The notes beneath the pieces are model-generated. The model worked only from the letters and a program-made list of their open reading frames with translations, was not told the origin of the DNA and ran no database searches. Made by a program: the position numbers and the translations under genes. Positions 13,911-27,118 of a stretch of DNA of 64,000 nt are shown in pieces (the stretch's first letter is position 1; each line of letters begins with the position of its first letter). Source of the DNA: Telopea speciosissima (Eukaryota > Streptophyta > Magnoliopsida > Proteales > Proteaceae). The DNA is taken from assembly GCF_018873765.1 (NCBI RefSeq), contig NC_057916.1, forward strand, positions 32,897,501-32,961,500, in the 5' to 3' direction.

Positions 13911-15495
13911 TGGGGATGTAAAAGCGGATATATTTTTTGAGAGTTAAAAAAAAAATGCGATGATTTATAATGAATATTTAAAAGAAAAGGTCATTGATGC
14001 CTTTAGGAGAAATTACGAATCTTGCCATTACCTTCAATTTTAAAAAAGCGGGATGCCTCTCTCTCTTTTAATTGTTTGAAATTATTCAATGTGGGATGGG
14101 TTCATTGTCGTCGATGGTATTTATGCCTTTATTCATGTTTATCCACTTTCTTTTCAAGTACAACGGAAGATCATGGCATCTGACGGTTGAAACTGAGTAT
14201 AGAGGCCCTATCTGACATGTACAGTTGGCACCGAAGGTTGGTCTAATCAGATCCGAATCGCTCACAACAAGGGCCAACCTGGAACCGATGGCCGAACTCG
14301 AACCAAATCCAACACACTCACTAGTCAATTCGGAAACTTAGATTAATTTTAAAATTCTGGTTGAGGTAGACTGAGTCTACCTGACTCGGGTCCGATTCAG
14401 ATCGGATTATATAGAAATCGATTTATACCCGATTCCTGGTTTTAGAACCATATTGCTGATAGTTCTAGTCTTCTAGAGATATTGTTCCAACCTCCTTAAC
14501 AGATTTCATATCGGAATTTTAGAATTGTTTTTTTATGCAATTGTAGAAAGCGATAATCTGTTGGTGATCAACCGGCCTCTTTATTCAGGTTTTTCATGGT
14601 CCCCTTGGCTTATAAGTACTAAAAATAGTTTAAACCTCATTTAAGTAGAAAAAACTTTGGCTGGATTGAGAAAGACATCTCAAACCCTTATTGATCTTAT
14701 TTTGATCGATCCAATATTCATTGGATCTGGACGAGTTTGATGCCAAATCTCGTTATGTGAGGAGAAAGTCTATGGAAAGATAGGAGCGGATGAGAAGCAT
14801 CGCTAGGTTTTATAAATGTATAGGTGTGGAAGAAAGAATGCTGTCAACTTTTGTTGCATACACTAGCACCTCCTTGTGTCTATCTCTCTTCTCCCACAAG
14901 TCTTCTTTTTTTCTTTTAATTATATTGTTCATGCTGGTAGATAATTTTGACTATTTATTTGGCATATGGTTGGGAAAAAAATATTTAATTGATAGTTTAC
15001 CCATCTCAATGTTTATTTGCTGGGTAGTGGGATCTTACTCATAGGTGTGCAAGTTTGCCCCAGCAAGCCCGAATCTACTAAATTTTTTTCAAGGCTTAGG
15101 CTAGGCTCTTCAGCATGCGGCTTAGGCCAGAGTTGGGATTTCCAGGCCCAAGGTCGGGCCGAGCTTGGCCTAGATTGAAGCATTGGTTTTTATGGGTCAT
15201 AGACTAAGGATCATAATTTATATTTAATATATACAATTGATTTATTATCCTAAATATATAAATAATTAAGTTAAAAATTTATTTTTATTATTAATCTAAA
15301 ACAAAAATGATTAAAAAAAATAAAGTCAACCCGGCCCACCTTGAACCCGATAGTGCTAGCCTGAGTTGAGATATCCCAACCCAGACCGATTGAACCCATA
15401 CTTACCCGTAAAGTTGTATGATAAAGGTAAGCTTAAATCCTGACCCGACCTTTCCAAACTAGTATAGTGAGAAGGAGGAAGTAACCATATAATGT
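13911..15495. other. Upstream flank of the bHLH gene, no gene seen
   Basis: AT-rich spacer. Around 14210-14450 and 15040-15430 there are words (CCGATTC, CAGGCCCAAGGTCGGG and the like) typical of plant MITE families, but I could not fix termini or target duplications. Confidence 0.4.
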
Positions 15496-15504
15496 TAATA
15501 GTAT

Positions 15505-15676
15505 GGAAAAAAGAACTCTGTCCGGGAGTGTGGCCTCCTACATCAGCACTCCCATGAGTCTATCTCTCTCCTCCCCATATAAAAAGACATCTCTGCCACC
15601 TTGTTTTGAGGAGGAGAGAGATAGACACATGGAAGTGCTGGTGTACACCACACTCCCGGCTAGAAAACTACTTCCC
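15505..15676. mobile_element. Foldback MITE with 9-bp target duplication (Mutator-like)
   Basis: Two arms of about 50-60 bp are inverted copies: CCGGGAGTGTGG and the GAGAGAGATAGAC block on one side match their complements on the other. Flanks are TAATAGTAT (15496-15504) and TAATAATAT (15677-15685), 8 of 9 identical, the length expected for Mutator-like elements. A half copy of the same family lies at 57284-57379. Confidence 0.7.
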
Positions 15677-15688
15677 TAATAATATATA

Positions 15689-15823
15689 GGGAGAATGTTT
15701 TCTGTGTCGTAGTGCAGGCTACGCCCAGGCACATGGGCAGCCTGTGCAGGGGGCGGGGTGGTCATTGCACACACCCCCATGTGCCTGGGCACAGCCTGCG
15801 CTGCGAACAGAGAACAACGCCCC
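15689..15823. mobile_element. Short foldback MITE with perfect 9-bp target duplication
   Basis: A 135-bp element with strongly inverted halves: the word CCCAGGCACATGGG on the left and CCCATGTGCCTGGG on the right are exact complements. It is flanked by TAATATATA at 15680-15688 and 15824-15832. The nine-base duplication points to a Mutator-like source. It sits directly against the right target duplication of the previous MITE. Confidence 0.75.
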
Positions 15824-15949
15824 TAATATATATGCTAGAACTTGATATGGGAACAGATGGGAAGTAATACTTTGCAAACAACTGTTTGGAAATCACAATA
15901 GGTTGAGTGATGTAGCATTCATGTCTATAGTAGGCATTATTGAATGCTA

Positions 15950-17700
15950 TCCAAAGATTCCAAATAGTATTAGCTATTAAAGCAAGAAACTATTTCTTCA
16001 ATGAAGTATCCAATCTCAAAGCAAAAATTAATAAAATCCATGATTGAATGGAAGAAGGATTATCAATAAGATGGCCAAAACATATATACCATATAGGAGA
16101 TCTTGATGAGGAACTCAATCTTACAGAATTTTCCATACTTTTAATTCTAACTTATGAAGCTGTGGGAAGATGCCACACATGTTGCCAAATGGGAGTAATT
16201 GGAGGGGATTATCCATGAAGGGATAATTTGTAAGCTTAAGACCCCAAATGATAGTGTCTTCAACATTGGAAATGGAAATGAGGATTGATAATATAGAATG
16301 GACTATATTCTGTGGCTTCCATGTACTGAGAAGGTGAGAGTTCCAAGTGAGAGAGAAATGATCAATAAAATCTGAAATAATAGATGGAACATTTCAAGGT
16401 AGAGGATAGGGAGCCATAGAAGGAGAAATCCATGGGAGCCAAGGATCAGTCAAGGGATTGATAGAGTGACCATGGCCAACTCTAATGAAGAGACCTTTGG
16501 TAATCAGGCTTCTAGCTTGATATATCTATTTATATCCCCAAGAGGATTAGGGGGACAAGAGGCATGAAGAAAGCTATAATGTGGAAAACATTTGCCTTCC
16601 TCAAATGTCCCCGTAAACTAGTATTCAGCTGAAGAAGCTACCAAGCTTTTTGGCTAGAAGGGTATTGTTTATATTGTCTGACAATTTAAGATTCATCCTC
16701 TCAATTTTTTCGATTTGCAAATAGACTTCCAACTAACCGTAGGAATAAGAGATTTATTCCCATTGGACAATTTTTTTTCCCTTCTAGATATCCCATCAAG
16801 ATCCTTGTGAATTGTTGTAGCCAGTTGAAAGTAGGACATATAATATAGAGGTATAGTTGAATTTTGACTTCCATGATCGAAGCTTGGAATTGTTACGATC
16901 AATAAGATCTTGACAAATGTTCCTAGTCAATTGTTTCCTAATGGAAGGTATTCTTAGATAATGTTTAAGATTAAGAGTTGGGATGATTTGGAAACGATTA
17001 TATAGAATTTGGCTTGGGTTTTGAAAATGTTTAAATCTTGAATAATAAATTTGAAATATAGATTACAGTTTGTGAGATTCTTGAGAAGCAGCCCTTCCAA
17101 ATAATATGATGTCATATGTAAATGTCATATGTAAAATAGCTTCATAGCCTCTAACAAGACGAATATCGTGAATTTTCTAGCTATTCAAAACAATGCTCAA
17201 ATGACAAGATAAAAGTTCAGAAGATAGAACGAACAGATAGGAAGAGAGTGGATCCCTTTGTCGAAGACCTCTTGATGGAAAGAAATATTGAGGGAACCAT
17301 TAAGAAGGATGGCCAATTCATTAAAGCATTACACACTGAATCCAATCATTATGAAAGCTATAAACTAAGAGAGCTTTTAGAATGAAATTTTATTTTAAGC
17401 TGTCATATGTTTTACTCATGTCAATCTTAACAGCCATATATCCGAACTTGCCTTTCATCTTTTAAGAATGGATGATAATAATTCATGGCTGATAAGGATG
17501 TTGTCCTGAATATGATGCGTTTTTATGAACTTTTTTTTATTGAAACTGATTAGCTTTTGTAGGATGGGACAAAATCTATTAGCAATAATTTTAGTAATAA
17601 TTTTGTACATAAAGTTACACAAACTAGTAGGCCTATACTCTTAATTGAAACTAGATGAGTATACCATAAAAATAGAATTAGAACCTTTTGCAGTTCAAAG
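15950..17700 (-). mobile_element. Decayed L1-type LINE reverse-transcriptase region
   Basis: Read on the minus strand, this stretch still encodes landmarks of a plant LINE ORF2: AVKIDMSKTYDSLK near 17395-17440, FPSRGLRQRDPL near 17245-17285, and a preceding segment resembling the YRPISLCN...KIIANR block near 17560-17650. The part below about 16300 resembles the weakly conserved C-terminal region. The frame is broken many times, no poly(A) or target duplication was found, and the copy is old. It is in opposite orientation to the two other LINE copies in this window. Confidence 0.7.
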
Positions 17701-17870
17701 ATCAGTCCAATTTAATAAAGTTATGTGGGAGGTTCTGCATACATGATTCATTTGTTCTTCAAAACTGGATCGTTGGGTAAAATGAACTGGAACTTGCCTA
17801 GTTCATGTTTCCATAAATTAGTTGTTGGCTTTCGTAAAAATAATGAATTAAACCAAGAAAATTAGGACTT

Positions 17871-18490
17871 GACTAGTTAAATCTCATGTCTGATACTTTC
17901 ATGTTGATTTATTACAAAAAAGTTTCAAAATACCTTTGTGCTATTTTATACAGATTTTTTAGTTGTGTGTGACTTCCTCAATGTTGCTTATATTAAAACA
18001 AAGAAATGAGAATTCTTTAGTCCCACATTGCTCATGGAAGAGAGTAGAGTACAATTCATATTGTACAATGGAGACTACATGGATAGGGTTCTTGGGAATA
18101 AATACTCTCTATGCTCTCTTGTCTTCGGGAGTTCAGCGCTTGTTTTCATATGCGCACAAGTGCCAAGTGGGGTAAGACATTTGTCTAGTTAAATCTCATT
18201 TCTGATTCCTTCATGTTGAATTTATTATAAATGAAGTTTCAAAACAACTCTATATCATTTTCAAAAGGGTTTTTAGTTGTGTGTCTCCCACGAGGTTTGA
18301 ACCCATGATAGAGATGTTGCTTATAGTAAAACAAAGACTCAGAATTCTTAGTCCCCCATTGTTTATGAAAGAGAGTAGAATAGTTCATTTTGTATAATGG
18401 GGGATATAGGTGTAGGGTTCTTGGGAATAAAGACTCCCTATGCTCTCTTGTCTTTAGGGGTTCGGCTTCACATGCACACAAATATCAAGC
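17871..18490. repeat. Two tandem units of about 312 bp
   Basis: A block beginning CTAGTTAAATCTCAT at about 17873 is repeated from about 18185 with scattered differences throughout: the TTTAGTTGTGTGTG word, the AGTCCCACATTG word and the GGGTTCTTGGGAATAAA word recur at the same spacing. Part of the unit resembles plant LTR or leader sequence, but there is no coding evidence. A third, shorter, partial resemblance follows to about 18560. Confidence 0.7.
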
Positions 18491-18559
18491 GGATTACAAC
18501 ATTTGTGTGTGCGAAGTTTCTTGTCTCTGGGAGTTCGGGGTTTGTTTCCACATGTGCAT

Positions 18560-19639
18560 GCATTGAGGCGAGGTCGGTCGGTTGTGGCAAGGAGAGGCAA
18601 GGCATAGTTCAGACAAGACTTGTATTCGGGCTTTCCATTGCTGGTGTGGGATTCATTTTTTCAGATGTTATCTCAAGGGGCTTCAGGGTTTTGTTTTCAC
18701 ACAAACAAGCACCAAGCTGGGTTGAGTTAGAGTCTAGAGAGGCGAGGCAAGGCGAGGCCTTGGTGTGTATAAAGTTTCTTTTTGCTTTGGATTGAACCCG
18801 TATCCAGTTGCCAATGTCAGATTTTGTATGTTGAGCATTAGCCAGAATGTGTTCAAAGTTGAGGCTTGTTAGGAACCTAACCAACATACACTACATTTTG
18901 TTCAAATTTGAGCGGAGCTTTTCTGTCGTCGAATGAGTGTCATCCGACGCGCCATCGACGTCGCAATATATCATTGTGTGCCATCTAGAATAATTTGAAT
19001 GCCAATAACCACTAGTTTTCTGTGTCTTTTCTCTTAAAGAGATATCATTTTGGACCTCCTTGAATAGGTGTTTCCAAGGGGCATCTCTCCTCAAAAAATA
19101 GAGGACGTCCCTGACACTTTAGATATTGATTCTAAGCGTTCTAATCTCTCTCTCACATTCTTACAACCTCTTTCAAACTCCTACTCTAGTTTTTTACTCT
19201 AGTTCTCATTGTTTTGAGAAGTATTCTTGTTCTCTTGTCCTAGTTGATTGAGCACAATCCGAGTGTGTATCAACGTGGCCTAGTAAGTGAGTGCAACAGT
19301 TACTGAAGGGGCTTATTGGGGTTGTTTCATCTTGGAGGCTGATTCACATTATTAGGATTGCACTGTAGGGGAATCTTTAATCTTAAGGAGAGTGACCAGT
19401 GGCACGATTCAGACCCACTATTTTCTCTTAACATATCCAATTTTGATTGTTGTTGTAAACGTGTTCATGATTGTTCGTGAAGCACCACAATTCTAAAGTG
19501 TATTTGTTTGGTACCAATTTGGTTAAAGACAAGTATGTCTCTCATTTCATTTCTATATTACATTTCATCATTCATGGTTCATGCTTAATGTTAAGCTACT
19601 TCTTGATCCATATGGGGTGTTTAGCAATAGAAATAACAA
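18560..19639. other. Repeat-derived spacer, no gene seen
   Basis: No conserved coding sequence recognised. The text around 19130-19420 (CT-rich, then GTGTATCAACGTGG and CACGATTCAGACCC) looks like untranslated retrotransposon DNA, but I could not define ends. Confidence 0.35.
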
Positions 19640-19659
19640 AGATTCTTTAGTACATTCCA

Positions 19660-20008
19660 TCAAAGGCATCTTTGAATGTCCAGATTAGCTATAAGTGGAA
19701 TCTGATAACAAAGAGTTTATTGATCGAGTCAACAATCCATTGAAGCTTGCCCCGTTGGAAGTTTTTCCTATCATTCATGATATTCTACATTTGATACCTT
19801 TCTTCGTTGACAGTTCTTTTTGTCATATCAATAGGAGTTTAACAATATTGTTAATTTCCTAGCCCGAAAGGTCCTATCATTTTCGTGTAAGACAGATTAG
19901 TTATCTTTTACTCGTTGGTTCCAAGATTTACGCCACTTGAATGTTTCGATTAGGTCACGATCAAATCCTCATTAAAATTTTTTCTTATCCCCCCCTGAAA
20001 AAAAAAAG
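19660..20008 (+). mobile_element. 5'-truncated LINE insertion (RNase H end)
   Basis: About 350 bp encoding the end of a plant LINE ORF2: VESDNKEFIDRVN, PLEVFPIIHDILHLIPFF, then an LARK-type RNase H tail, ending in a poly(A) run at 19998-20007. It is flanked by an imperfect target duplication, AGATTCTTTAGTACATTCCA at 19640-19659 and AGATTCTCTTGTGCATTCAC at 20009-20028, as expected for target-primed reverse transcription with strong 5' truncation. Divergence of the duplication suggests an old event. Confidence 0.8.
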
Positions 20009-20520
20009 AGATTCTCTTGTGCATTCACAACATTGTGCCCCAAAAATTTACTATCACCGATCTATTTAACATTAATGACCAAGCGGTTCCCCATCTAGAT
20101 TTCAATTATAGTTAAATAGAAAAACAAATTTCACATAACTAATCTCATGTAACTGAGATAAAACTTAGGATTTGATTATAATGCAAGAGTTCAATATGTT
20201 TGGGTATGTGTGTGTGTCTTGCAAGTTAAATAAATTGGATTAAGTTTTTATCCATTCCTACATTAAGAGAATCTCGATAGAGAAGAAAGAATATCTCCTC
20301 CATTGGTGATGTAACTGCATGATTGGATTTTTGTGTCATCATTAACTCCCAACCCCTATTGTAAAAATACCTTTACCCATTCTAATCAAGGGGTTCATAT
20401 CTCCATGCATGGGTGATAATCATATCAATAACCCATTGATTATATTTATGATTCCTTATTATAGATCATAGAAGAGTATATAAAGGTATTGGGTGGGCCA
20501 AAGTGTCTCCTTCTATCCAT

Positions 20521-21180
20521 GCTCTGATACCAATTTACCTAAACAAAAAGAGTATTGAAAAAAATATATATAATAGAAAGGGAATAAGAGAAAAAATTGT
20601 ATGAAGATAAGATTATATTAACATTGGAATACAAGAGAACTATTACAATAGTAAAGAGAGAATAAAGGACTACATAAGAGAATAGACTTAACAATTACAA
20701 AGGACTGAAAAACTTACTTTCCAAAACTTACTTAAGAATCTCATACAATGACCTTTTATAACATGAGAAGACAAGAGAAGAAAGTTGAAGAAGTAGTAGA
20801 GAGGTAGTGGAGATGGAGGTGGAAGAAGTGGAGCACTTAAGAAGAAATGAAGGAAGTTGGATGAACACTAAAAAAGACTCTTAAGACTATTACACGAGAC
20901 ACTTGGACTTATAGGCAATGAATGAATCGATATCTTGTAAATGAAACTAACTTCCTTCTATAGACCAAGGGATTATAGTTTTAAAAAAAAAATGTATAGT
21001 AAAAAGTAAATGAATAGTGAACAACTTCTAGAACAAAATGAGAAGTAGCAACCAACTTCTAGAAGAGGCATAATTGACCGCAATGATCTCGATAGCTACG
21101 TCACATATATAGTGAACCATATAGTTAAAACGTGCTAACGATTTTGATATAACCTATTTAAAGGTCTTTAGGCCCTACCA
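20521..21180 (-). mobile_element. Possible LTR fossil marked by a primer-binding-site sequence
   Basis: GCTCTGATACCA at 20521-20532 is the complement of the initiator-Met tRNA primer-binding site used by many plant LTR retrotransposons, so an LTR could extend to the right on the minus strand. No second LTR or coding domain was recognised. The surrounding region from 20029 to 21772 has no gene that I can see. Confidence 0.3.
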
Positions 21181-21780
21181 AAGTGATCAAATCATCTCTC
21201 ATTGTAAAGCAAATAACTGCTATGCAATAGCACAAAAAGTTTCCAAGGTAAAACTGTGTAATAGGCAAAAAAAAAAAAAAAAAAAACAAACAATTTACAC
21301 AACCCACGTAGGGAAGGCTTCCTCAATAACCCATATTGTTGTGGAACATGGAGTGCCAATGTGATAACTCTAAAAATTGGGCAGAGAATACATGGTTTGG
21401 ATTGGGGATGTACCAAATTTTCGGAGCCTCCAACGATACTCCAACCACCACTTTGTACTCACCTAGTCTTGAATTTTCAACATTCTTCACTTGCTAAATC
21501 CATTTAGGTTGAAATTTCATATGTGAGCAAAGGACTCTGGGGTGTTCATGTCCACAAATTTTGGCCCCATTAAAGTTGCCACATGATAGATATTTAGATC
21601 ATACAAGAAATCCTTCCTCTGTGATTTATGCTGGAAACCTTCACAGGATTCAGATTGATCATGAGAAATGAGACAACAAAATGTTCAATCTTTGGCTGTG
21701 TTTGGTATGCATGATCAAATAGATTGTAGGTCCCAAACGTATTTTGAAACCCGATTTTTCTGTATTTTTTTATTTCAGAA

Positions 21781-22279
21781 CATAGTTGGAAAATCGGGTT
21801 TCGATTGGGGCGTGTCACCCGAGTCAAGTCAAAATTTTGAAAACCTGATCAAGAGTCGTGTAGACTAGACCAGGATAAAAAATGACGAAACTGGGTCATA
21901 AATGGTCCGAGTCAAATGAGACTCGATATTTTTACCCGAGTCATGACAAAAATCGACGAGTTTAGTCATTTTAAAAAAAAAATCATAAATCAATTCACTT
22001 AGAAACTGAGTTAACTAAATAGTAAATCCATAATCTAAAACAATAAGAAAGCCTCAACTCCTCGACTCCCTTCTCTTGTTCAATGGTGTAAACTCAAAAT
22101 GCATTGATATGTGATTACTTGATTCCCCCCCTCCATTCTGTATTTTTTACTAATTTATATATATTTATTGCATTATAAAATTAAAAAACGTGACTCGTCT
22201 TGACCAGATTTGACAAGGCCGAGTAACCAGGGTTTTATAGAAGACGAGTTGAGTCAGAAAACCTGGTCTTCCAACAATG
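21781..22279. mobile_element. hAT-type MITE, about 0.5 kb
   Basis: The ends CATAGTTGGAAAATCGGG and CCTGGTCTTCCAACAATG are inverted copies with a few mismatches. The target duplication is TTTCAGAA (21773-21780) and CTTCAGAA (22280-22287), 7 of 8 identical. The interior is rich in GACTCG/CGAGTC words and has no transposase. Confidence 0.75.
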
Positions 22280-22287
22280 CTTCAGAA

Positions 22288-25200
22288 TCCATTCTAACAA
22301 AAAATCTATTTCAAGAATGCATACCCAACACAAGCTTGATTCATGCTTGAAAAGCCGTGAAGAACACATAAGTAGGCTCTGAAAAAAAATTTAAAAACCA
22401 TACAAATATTACCTACAACCAAGTTAAGATCTCTGTAACAATGCTTACTTCCTTCAAGATTGACGATATCATCACCCAATATAATGTCAATTCTGAAATC
22501 TTTGCACGCGTTAGAATTTTTACATTTTCACCATTCAACTCGCCAGAGTTTGGGGTTGCAACATTATATGTAAGTTGGATCTGAAATTCAGGTTTTAAGG
22601 CTCTGCAGTGAGGTGGCTAGGAAGTATCTCCATTAATCTTGCAATCTTACTCACCAGGATCGTATGAGTTTTCATGCTCCGTATTGTTGTGCCGTTGCCA
22701 CATAGGGTTTCAGTAACCATGGTGCATTCTGGTGAATTATGAAATTCGAAGATACTCTGGTGCCAGAATCAGTAATCCTCCAATGGCAACATCATACTCC
22801 TCAGAAACCTTTTTTTTTTTTTTCTGAAAAACTCAATTTGTCACACTATCCAGAGGCAAGATCTAGGCAGCAATATCCTCTCCTCACGTCAATGACGAAC
22901 GACTGTATGACTGATTTCAAACCTGCTTCTTTCATTAACCCTCAAAACGTGTATTGAGGGTAATCAGATCTTTGGCAAACAATCCCACTCGTCAACTACC
23001 GAATTCTAACCTACAACATTGCTGAAGCTCACTGGAGTGTTGAAAGTACCTGTGCAATATAGCTATCCACGAGATTTACATTTCTCTGAATGGTTGGTGC
23101 AGAGAATAATTTTGGAAATGGTGCAGCAGCAATCAACACCAAAATGAAATGGCCAAGCCAGTGTAATGGTAAAAAACTCATCTATTCTAATAACATACCA
23201 ATGTAAACCCAGGATGGATTTTAATCCAATAAATACAGCAGATTGTGTAACATACTAGCGACTGATATGACTGCGACATCCTTAATAGCAATGGGCCCGA
23301 CAACACTTTCCCTAACAGTTTCAATGAACAAGGCAAATCGAAATCACAGGCCTATCAGCATGGATGCGTATGGAAAATGACTAGCCTCTCCAATGAAAAA
23401 TCATTTGTAACAACATTCTTGAAGAGGTTGGTGGACGACAAAGAAAGAAATCTGCAAAGCTGGAAAATATCAAGGTGGTTCTTCATCCGTAAACATCCAA
23501 TTCTTAGAGAATGATAAAGATAAGAAAGCTAATAATAGTAATGTCATTGTAACTACTATTTTACTAAACTATGATCTTGTAAATGTGAATACACAATTTA
23601 ACAGAAAGATGTTAAACCTGCCATAGTAGATGGATGTACTTAAAAACAGAAATGCATATGCATACATGACACTACATGGACAACGCCCAACATTTTAATT
23701 ACAACCAAGTCCACTAAGATAGACCATGAACATGTTGAAATCACCCGGCGACAGGTGAGCTTGGCCTTGCAGGAGCTTTGCAGCCGTGGCCAAAGGGGGG
23801 AGAAGAAGAAGAAGGAAACAGAAGGTGTGAACAAGGAAAGAGAGAAGAGAGGGAAGTGGGGAGAAACAGAGGCTGTCCAGGGTTGTCGATCACAGGTGCT
23901 TGAAGTTTAAGAATAATCTGGTCCAATTACTACAGTCTGTCTAAATTACCATTTGGAAACCTATTATATACACAGATGATAGATCCCAACACAATGCCAA
24001 CCTAAAATCAAACTATAATAACACGCCAAATAGTATTTTCCAAACCATGGAGATCCATACACAGAAAACCTTAACAGCCGTTTTTAATCCAGACTTAGCT
24101 AATTTGAATCATATGTTATACCACCAAGAGTGAAAAAATGGCATATATGCCCAGATTATAACTGAAGGCACACCACATGCAAATGATCTGACATATGATC
24201 GCATCCAGACTTCCCAAAAGAACTTACAATGAGAAGACCCAACAAACTGAAGCTCAAAAGAAAATTTTGCGCTGGTTCAGATGCCAGAACTAATTAACAC
24301 GCTACCATGGATAGGCAGTACATAACATTTAGCTTCAAGCTATGCCCATGGTAATGTAGTGATGCAGAAGAATATGCCTTTCCATAGGGTCATGATTTAG
24401 CCTCGCACCGTATACCCACGGGTGATGCAGTGATACAGAAGCAAGCACATGTTTTTTTTGTCTGTTAAAGCATATACAGATAACACTACAATGATGTTCT
24501 GAACAGCACATGCATTAATGCATACAAGTGTTTCCACTGTTGATCCATTGGCAGTGCTTGTAGTGTGTTGTCATTGTTGGCAACCAAGTGTAGATCAGTT
24601 ATGACAGTGTACTGGGTGTCACAGTGGTGAAGTGGCATTGATGGCAGCAAGATGTAGCAGCAGCTTCGTTAGCAGTCTTCTAATCAGAATCTTGAGGAAC
24701 TCAAAACATGAGAAGTTAAGATCTGTGAGTCAGCTTTCCGAGAAAATTAGAATTAGGTCAAACAGATTTCAGAGCTGGAAGTTATGGCATGATCTTCATG
24801 TGTAGTGTGATAGTTGAAGACAGTTGTGGTTGCACATCAGTCAGGTTCAATCTAATTTTTGGGAACACACTCCACCTGGTTGAAGATGTCTTCATATAAA
24901 ATGTAGATCTTAGAGTCTTCTTTCAAATGCCGCTAGAATCGGGTCATTTGAAGTTCGGTGGAAGAAGATATGACAATTTTAGTAAGCAGAGGTCAGGCTG
25001 CCAGACTGGATCTGAAGTGAGCACTAGATCCGAAGTGAGCAGACTGGATTGGAGCTGAGCATCTGAGCAGAGCAGCTGAGCAGACTGGATCCAAGCTGAT
25101 CTCATGAGGATGAGCATTCGAGGAGAATCACACAAGGCTGAGCTCACGAAGCAGAGCACATGAGGCTGAGCTCCTAAGGACAAGCTCAATATGGTCGAAC

Positions 25201-26660
25201 TCAAAATGGACGAGCTCAAAGAGGAAATTGCAGATCACCTGTCCTTGGATCGAATTTTGAGCATGATCCAAGCAGAATTTGGGGAAGTCTATTTGTACTT
25301 AAAAGTTCTGTTTTTGAGTCCTCTTTCGGATGCAAAAATCAAGTCATTTTCATTTTTACACAGAAAGTTATGCTGGTCGGAGCAAAGGTCAATCTACCAG
25401 ACTGATTCCAGTCCAATTTGAGCTGTTGAACCAAGCACGAGTTTGGGTTGTTTTTTGGGCTTTTTAAGTGAAACTTAGGGTTCATTTCCAGCATCTCTTC
25501 CAGAAACGAAAAGGAGGAGAAAAAAAAAAAAGAAAAGGAGGAAAGGAAGAGAGGAGTGATTGTGAGCATTGAATATACTCATCTACCACCATCATCAATG
25601 GGATTGAAGCAATATTGAAAGTCTTGAAGGGTAGTTGTACCATCATTGAAGACTTGATGCATTGCAAATAGTGAGAAGAAACATGGGAAGAAAATTGTGT
25701 ATGAGAGATCATCAAGAGCATTGAACCCTTCAACTACCTTTGGAAGAATTTTTTAAAGCACATTCAAGTGAGAAATGTTGTGGTTGTGCTCCATTGAAAA
25801 AGAACTCAACATCACTTGTGGTTATGCATTGATAAAGCTTTCAAGCATTTTATTGCTCAAGTGAAGACAAAAAAAAAAAAAAAAATGGAGTCATTGTGTC
25901 AGTGTACTTGAAGATTCAAGTCTCCCGTTTCTTGGGCTTAGTTGAAGATTCCAGTACCACCTAAAGATTTCTACAAAGCCACTGAGCAAGACTATCAAGG
26001 GAGGTAACTTTAAGATTAGCAAGTCCATGTATTTAGCCTAGATTGAAATATGTTGAAGAATCTATGGCATGTATTGAAAGAGGGTGGGACTTGCATTTAC
26101 TTCGAATCTGATTTATTCACATTGTAAATAGTTAAGTGGGTGCTTAATTGTAAAGGGGTAGGTAACCTAGCCTGAGTGGGTGCTTAGGTGGAAGCAGGTG
26201 TTGCATCACCTGAACTGTAGTTGCAGTTGAATATGCAGTCAGTATTGAGTAAATACAAAACCCTGGGTAACGTATTACTCTGTGGATGTAGGCACGTATA
26301 TCTTGTGTATTGTTCTTGTATTTGTTTAAAAGTGTTGTGTGCTGCAGGATGGGTGCGCACAACCTGGTATGCCTGGTCACATGGTGGTTGCAGTGTGGGT
26401 GTGCATGTGAATAGTGGGTGATTGATTATGCAAGCTGGCTCTGTGACAAACCGTTGTGTGTTGAGAGCGACAGATCATCACTTAAACCTAGTGCAATATA
26501 ATTGGGAGCTAAAATTGGAAAGAATTTTTAGTAACTGATTCAACTCCCCCCTCGGCCCCCCCTCATAGTGTCTATCTGGGATCTACACCCACCAATACAA
26601 GCATTCATGCATCTGAACTAACAAGATAATTTTTTTCCCAAAATGTTTGTGAAACTTAGC
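22288..26660. other. Gene-poor stretch, possible LTR-type remnants
   Basis: I find no recognisable exon. There is a duplicated block of about 85 bp near 24330-24450, and degenerate GAGCTGAG/GCTGAGC repeats at 25010-25190. Purine-rich tracts occur at 25500-25560 and 25869-25886. The stretch from about 24540 to 26590, ending in ACTGATTCAACTCCCCCC, has the texture of a long solo LTR of a copia-like element; its ends and target duplication could not be established. Confidence 0.35.
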
Positions 26661-27118
26661 TAATCGTCATAGTTGTCAAGGGTCACCTAGGCGTCCCGGC
26701 AGATTTCTAGGGTTCTAGGCGGTTGTCGCCTTAGTGGTATTAAGTGTCCTGACCCTTATTTATGCCAAATGTTATTTAAGTAAATTTAAGATATTATTCA
26801 TAAATAAGTAAATACCCCCTATTTGAAATTAATAAAAATAATTAAAAAATCAAATTCCAAAAGCATAAAAGTCATCCCCCCCCCCCCCCCAGTTCAAGCA
26901 CAAAAACTGGATTTTTTGCGGAGGGTGAAATTTTCAACTTTCTAATGTTGGGGTTTTTCTCAAATCTAAAAATTCCATAAATCTTAATATGGTAAAACAT
27001 TGCTAAAAACCAAAAGCGCGGTAAAATATTCATTTAATTTAATATCTAAAAAGTATTTTCATTCAAAACGATTTTGATAGCATTCGCACACACCAAATAA
27101 GGTCTGACCGGAACATAA

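Noticed and set aside
18397-18795. 132-codon open frame
   Set aside because: It spans the tandem repeat region and untranslated-looking repeat DNA and resembles nothing known.
23640-23926. Small serine/proline-rich minus-strand gene
   Set aside because: Open frame only; no homology recognised, no splice context, low-complexity composition.
25010-25190. CRISPR-like or coding repeat array (GAGCTGAG words)
   Set aside because: Units are irregular and short with no constant spacer; plant nuclear DNA, probably LTR-like sequence.
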